Source: Echria macrotheca
Lineage: Eukaryota; Ascomycota; Sordariomycetes; Sordariales; Schizotheciaceae
NCBI GenBank assembly: GCA_030411725.1
Contig: MU839829.1
Location: 2,294,001 to 2,358,000 of the forward strand
Direction: 5' to 3'
Length of the DNA stretch: 64,000 nucleotides
Below, in pieces: positions 59,101 through 64,000 of this stretch (position 1 is the stretch's first letter; each line of letters opens with the position of its first letter). A model generated the notes under the pieces. It ran no database searches. It was given only the letters and a program-made list of their open reading frames with translations, and had not been told where the DNA came from. The translations under genes were made by a program, and so were the position numbers.

Positions 59101-61099
59101 TGCTGATATCAGAGATCTTTACGATCTTCGGAGCAGAGATGGCCAGAACGGGCCGAGTGGTTGATAGGCACTGGCCCAGCCTTGCGGCGTACTTGGCTAC
59201 AACAGTAATGTGACTGAAGCGACCCATCCATCGGCGGATCTCGTCGCAAGTGATGCCGTCTGCTCCGTTTGGCTGGTGGAAGAGAAAGGCTCCATTCTCG
59301 CGGAATTGCGAGTTACCAAAAGCGAGAAACTGCCAGCGGATGGCCCCCATCTTGATCCCATTGTTCAGTACACGGAAAGCGCGCTGGTATATCTGGTCGT
59401 TTTTGTCGACCTCGCTCCCTGTGATACGCCCTTCTAAGAGCTCATCGGTGAATTGAATCCGAAGGAAGTATTCTTGTACCTCCTTATAATGTCGAATGAC
59501 GCGGTTGGTCATCTCGACAGTCGGCGTGTTGAAAAAAATCTTCGTCGGTGTGACGATGACCTTTCGCATCATCACACAGTGATCCGGGAGACCGGCAGCG
59601 ATAGAAAAGTACTCCATGGCACCTCTGTCTTCAAACAAATCCATCGGCTTATGTATTCTCTGTCCCCTGTCTGCCGCATATTCGAGAACCAGTCGAGCCC
59701 GGCTTAGTCCCATCACCAGCTCTCGGGATAGCTCTCCCAGCTTCATCAGGAACGCCTTGTCTATGCTGTACTCGCACAGGATGTCGTGCGAAATGCACAC
59801 TTCCAGCTGGTACCGAACGTCGAAGGGAAGTTGGACGGGGGATTGTGTGTCGAGGAGTGCAAGATCATGACCCCACGAGCTTGCATCACCAGGCCAGGAC
59901 GGCGCGTCTGTGCCGTTGAGCAGAGCCCAGATCTTTGGCTTGGTGTCCGGTGTCTGCTCCGGGGGTGTTCGCTCCGTAAACTTTATATTCCAGTCTTTCA
60001 AGTACGTCCCCAGTGTGGCCGGGAGTTCGGCAGATATCGCATGGAAATGTAGCCAGTACGTGGTCCAGCGTCCGATGTCAATGAATTGGTAGTCCTCCTC
60101 GAGAGATACTGGCCCTTCTGTAAGCCCAGACTGGTCTCTGATCTCGACGGATCGTTGCCACAGTTCCCTCTCGCCCCATACAGGCCGATCTAGGTCAAAT
60201 GATCGGTCGACAGCCCGTCGCTTCCTCCAGAATACAGGAGGTCCCTTGACAGTGATGACCAACGATGGCGTGCCTGAGGGTGTGTTTATCAGATATACAT
60301 CCTTTACGTTGTTGAACTTGATATCCGCTCGATAGTGTTGAAGACTCATTGGCGCCGTACTATTGTTATCCCGAGTTGAGACGGAGAACGACATGATGAA
60401 CTTCTTCCGTTTCAAGTCTACATTCAGCGTGGACGGCATGGGCGATCGAGTAGGACTTTCGAGCTTCCTCTTTATCATGACGTTGTCCGGGCCAAGGAGC
60501 AACCCGAAGGCCAGGCTCGAAAGGCTGAGTACAGTGGTTTCGGGGTAGAAATTCCCGACCGGTGATCTGATCCTCCGTACGTCGTCACCCTGTTTCAGGA
60601 ACTCAACCCAGGCCAAGGAGATGGGCCGGGATTCAATTCGACAACGACCTTGCTGAAAAAAAGCGGTGCTATGAGGCGGAGGTTCGAACCTTACACGGGC
60701 CGTTTGTGATCGTTGAGACGAAGTGCTTGCCTGATCCAGCTCGATGAACACTATGTTGCCGTAATTGCAAAGGGACCGGTATATGTCCCATGTCGACGTA
60801 GTGCTTTCCAGCCCCCGAAGAAGGATTATTGCGCTTTGCTTGGACCGCCACTCGAGGGGAATAAGTGTCGAATGATCTGATCCGGGAGGCGGGCGTGCCC
60901 GGTTGTTGTTGTTGTTGTTGTTGTTGCCGCCAGCGCGTAAATTTCTTAGCGCTGTCTTCGTCCTCTGGGAAACGCCGGTTCCTCGTTGAACTTGATTTTT
61001 CTTCCCGCTGGATTCCTTGCTGGTTTTGGAAGATGAAGACGAGCCATTCGAATCCCTGGGTCGAAGGGTAGGAGGATCGAACGAGTAGCCGGGAAACAT
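56169..61099 (-). CDS. RNA-dependent RNA polymerase, eukaryotic silencing type
   Basis: Two exons, 61099-58009 and 57952-56169, joined over a 56-nt intron (GTACAG donor, GACTAAC branch), encode 1624 residues. Residues about 85-180 form an RRM-like N-terminal region (AIILLRGLESTTSTWDIYRS). The RdRP core follows: FCFTDGVGKISPFLADMVAQ, AIQFRMGGCKGVLVSWPEAK, and the catalytic loop CSGGDLDGDDFFVIWNERLL (DxDGD, near residue 952), all aspartates present. The exon junction restores SERCLQLAELHSMAVDYVKTG, a conserved post-catalytic block. The last 350 or so residues are acidic, Ser/Thr-rich and probably disordered. A poly-Asn tract near residue 60 comes from a GTT microsatellite. The family makes dsRNA from aberrant or unpaired-DNA transcripts for Dicer. 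Length and the RRM-like N terminus recall SAD-1-type more than QDE-1, but I cannot settle the subfamily. Confidence 0.93.
60903..60926 (+). repeat. Trinucleotide microsatellite (TTG)8 inside RdRP
   Basis: Eight exact TTG units on the plus strand. On the coding strand they are CAA read in the AAC frame, giving a run of asparagines in the disordered N terminus. Confidence 0.85.
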
Positions 61100-62080
61100 T
61101 TTGGGAGGACTGTCATGAAGCCACCAGTGTTAGCAATGCGGCCACAGGAGATTTGAGCAGTTAAATATTACATTGCTGTGACACTGGGGAGTCCGATCCT
61201 CTCGACGAAGGCCGCAGGGCTAGGGGAGCCGATCCGTCGGTCGATGCCGCAGTGAGAAGCAGCTAGGGAGGCCGAGGAGGAAATGGACTTGATATGACGG
61301 AGATAGCCACCAAACCGCCGAAGAGTCCACGAATGATGCGGGTTGAAGATTTTGGAACGGGAAGATGGAGTTTGCCGTGCTTCGCTTTGTCTGCTTGTTT
61401 GCCCATCGCGCCTTCCCGGCTGCTCCGTGACTGCACAAGTGCGTACGCACCTAGGAAATCGAATCGCAACACCCGTCCCTTGAGATTCTGTGAACTGCTG
61501 CAGTCGATTGGCATTAATCTTTGAGTGGTTATGAAAACCATAAATCTCATGGCGGGACAGATTATGGACGGAATACCAACTCCGGCTGACTTGTTTTGTT
61601 GATGGGATCACCCTTGGTCCAGGAACCACCCCGGGGCGCCTTGAAAAGTAGACTTCTTGCTGAACGGCCATACACAGGGCACTACCTATCCAAGCCCATT
61701 CTATTCTAGAGAAGATGTGGCTCTGATTGCCATGAGTAAATGTACTGTCGTTCTCGTCATCCCTCAACCGCGAGGCGATGGGAACTGCACAGCTTTTCCC
61801 GCCCCTCCATCCCCCTGATGCCAAATACCAATGCAGCTGATGGAAATGCAATAAACCCCATGTCCAAATTCATGACCACGGCTTGTCAACGCGCGAGTCT
61901 TGATGCTCATTCATCTCCGTGCCGCTCATACCATTCTAATGCGTTCTGTGAGCTCCGCCCGGCTCCTTCTCTCAGTGAACATGAGAAAGTCCCGAATACA
62001 GGCAAGTCTTTATGCACCCCAGGTTGGTTGCCCGAATACCCTGTATAATGCAATGTCCCTATAGCGCCTCTCCTCTGAGC
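61100..62080. other. RdRP promoter and D-lactate dehydrogenase 3' flank
   Basis: 981 bp between two minus-strand genes. It should contain the RdRP promoter and leader. A minus-strand frame across 61168-61851 has no recognisable content and no splice link to the RdRP start. Confidence 0.5.
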
Positions 62081-64000
62081 TCATGCAATTCCCAGATTCT
62101 GACGGTCAAAGATTTTGCCGGGGTTCCTAAACAGTGTTAGCTGAGGGACCAACGGGCTTGCATGCTAGAATACTAACATAATCCAATGAGGATCTAGGGC
62201 CGACTTGATGGATTTCTGAGGCATGGTCAACCAGAGTCAAGTTTTGCGGCAGAGGGAAGGGCAACTAACCATAACCCCCAGCGTGTCGGCACCCACTTCC
62301 CAAAGGAGGGATTCTTTCTTGCCCCAACCGATCGAATGCTCACCCGTGCAGGTGCCTTCCATTTCCAGGGCCCGCTTCACCATATTCTTGACGCAAGTCT
62401 CGACCTTTTCGCGCTCGCCCTTGTCCCTACGATTGTAGATGATGCTCTCGTGGAAGTTTCCGTCACCAATATGGCCGAGGATGCTGGCAAACAAGCCTAG
62501 ATCATCCATCTCCTTCTTGCTGACCTCGATAATGTCAGCTAGCCTGCTGAAGGGAACAGCCACGTCAGTGCTCCCTAGTGTTCACGTTAGCCGATGTCAT
62601 ATGCCATGTCTTACGACCATGACTTACAAACTTCCTCTCCATCCTTGCGGAGCGCCAGCATCGACCAGAGCGATTCCTTGCGGGCGGACCACAACAGCTT
62701 CTGCTCTCGAGCATCCTTGGCAAACTCAAAGTTGCTACCTTTGTTTGCTTTGGTGATTTTCTGAACGAGGCTGATGTTCTCCTTCACGCCGGCCTTGGTG
62801 CCCGAAAACTTGAAGAAAAGAGTGGGCATTTCCTTCCAGACACGAGGGGCGGTAGCACCACCCATGTTGACGACCTTCATCTGGACTTCGTCCATGATCT
62901 CCATGGCGGCCACAGGGATGCCAGTCTGCATGACCCCAGCTGCGGCCGAAGCAGCATCGCGGATCGTCGGGAAAGTCACGACGGCCACGGAAAACTCCTC
63001 GGGGACGACTGTAAGCTTCAATGTCGCTTCCGTCACCAGGCCCAGGGTTCCCTCGGATCCGACGAAGAGCCCATTGAGGTTGTATCCAGCCGAGGACTTG
63101 CGCGGTCGCCGTCGAGTCTTGATGACGGTTCCGTCGGCGAGAACCACAGTCAGATTAATAACCCAGTCCTTCATAGTACCATACTTGACAGCATTCGTCC
63201 CAGAGCAGTTTGTGCCAATCATGCCGCCTATTTTAGCGCTCGGGCCTAGGGACATGTGTAAGTCAACGAAAAACTTGTGGAAGCACGGAAATTGCTGGGA
63301 CTAACCAGGGTCGATTGGGAAGAACAGTCCACTCCCCATCTTTGCCAACTGTTCGTTCAAGTCCTGCCAGCCAATGCTCGGTTGCACCACGACGTCCATG
63401 TCCTCTTTGTTGAACTGGATAATCTTATCCATGTAGGCGAAATCGACACTGATGCCTCCAAAAGGCGCCGAGAAGTTGCCCTCGAGGCTGGAGCCTCCGG
63501 AGTAGGGGATGATGGGGATGTGGTACTTGTGGCATATCCGTGCGACAGCCGACACTTGTTCGGTGGAGCGCGGGTACGCGACAGCAACTGGCAGTCCCTC
63601 GGGGTTCGTGGTAGACCACTCCGAGTAGCCGTGCGCGTGCAAGTCCTCGGGGTCGGTCGAAATGATGTCCTCTCCCCCGAGTTCTTCTCGAATCTCCACA
63701 AGAGCCTAGTGTCTGAGTTAGTACGGGTAGGCCCCGTCAGTGCAGCGATCAGATGTGTAACATACCTGCTCCATTTCGCGCATGCTTGCATACCGTGGTG
63801 TTGAAGGATCACCGTCGAAGAGCATGGTGCCGGGGAAGCCTCCGTGCCGGAGCTCCGAGGCACCCCAGCCGACTAGCCCGGCCGTAGCGGCAACGGCAAA
63901 GACTCCCGGCACAGACCATGCCGAAGCCGTCCGAGGCTCCTGGTCCCCGGCGCTTCCGGAGGCATTGCGCCGAAAGGCCGACGTCGCGAAGCGTTGGCGG
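62081..64000 (-). CDS. dld1: D-lactate dehydrogenase (cytochrome), mitochondrial; 5' end outside window
   Basis: Exons 64000-63766 (partial), 63705-63306, 63245-62628, 62574-62270, 62215-62178 and 62126-62081; about 546 residues lie inside the window. The N terminus runs off the edge, and its visible part (RQRFATSAFRRNASGSAG, then a hydrophobic span VFAVAATAGLVGW) fits a mitochondrial presequence and inner-membrane anchor. The FAD-binding (PCMH) domain shows IPYSGGSSLEGNFSAPFGGI, DPGPSAKIGGMIGTNCSGTN and GLFVGSEGTLGLVTEATLKL. The FAD-oxidase C domain shows ILGHIGDGNFHESI, GTCTGEHSIGWGKKESLLWE and WIMNPGKIF. This fits D-lactate:cytochrome c oxidoreductase. Exon 5 is only 38 nt; exons 5 and 6 were placed from the conserved C-terminal WIMNPGKIFD and matching phases. 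Confidence 0.92.

Noticed and set aside
60680..60700. GGTTCGAACC, a tRNA B-box match
   Set aside because: It lies inside the RdRP coding exon and no cloverleaf can be built around it.
61168..61851. 227-residue minus-strand frame upstream of RdRP, considered as a missing first exon
   Set aside because: No motif, no in-frame splice to the RdRP start, and the RdRP ATG at 61099 has its own good context.

Overview
The window is chromosomal DNA from a filamentous ascomycete (Pezizomycotina). Most genes carry short introns of about 50-90 nt with GTRNGT donors, CTAAC/CTRAC branch points and YAG acceptors. Coding DNA is GC-rich, spacers hold CT-rich leaders, and the gene set is fungal: an Skt5/Chs4 chitin synthase regulator, a RAX1-type RGS protein, an RNA-silencing type RdRP, a C2H2+Zn2Cys6 regulator and a fungal BEACH protein. 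The best guess is Sordariomycetes, probably Sordariales near the Chaetomiaceae. That placement is inference from remembered protein resemblance, not a computed result. I see no CRISPR array, rRNA, convincing tRNA or intact transposon.

Layout. 0-12.8 kb: RAX1-like RGS membrane protein (-), a gene-poor spacer holding a 174-bp near-palindromic foldback element, a DUF1348/NTF2-like protein (-), a peroxisomal PMP20 peroxiredoxin ending in SKL (+), ribosomal protein eL24 (-) divergent from tRNA adenosine deaminase TAD1 (+), the NAC beta subunit EGD1 (-) and the complex III assembly factor CBP4 (-). 15.4-25.3 kb: SKT5/CHS4 with Sel1 repeats and a C-terminal CaaX box (+), an unrecognised proline-rich protein (-), a secreted SMN1-like metallophosphoesterase (+) and splicing factor ISY1 (-). 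27.9-39.2 kb: OST subunit WBP1 (-), the complex I 9.5-kDa subunit (+) and a 2652-residue BEACH-WD40 protein (-). 42-50 kb: a compact phosphoinositide phospholipase C (+), then a long gene-poor stretch with one possible cysteine-rich microprotein. 50.9-64 kb: an SDR oxidoreductase (-) divergent from a dual zinc-finger regulator (+), a 1624-residue RNA-dependent RNA polymerase (-) and a D-lactate dehydrogenase (-) that runs off the right edge.

Most genes are housekeeping and do not form a pathway. The one pairing that could be functional is the SDR with the divergent dual-finger regulator. Exon boundaries were worked out by hand from splice signals, reading-frame continuity and remembered family motifs. 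The most interesting sequence observation is the first intron of EGD1: its 153 nt can be read as two complete canonical introns around a single-nucleotide exon.
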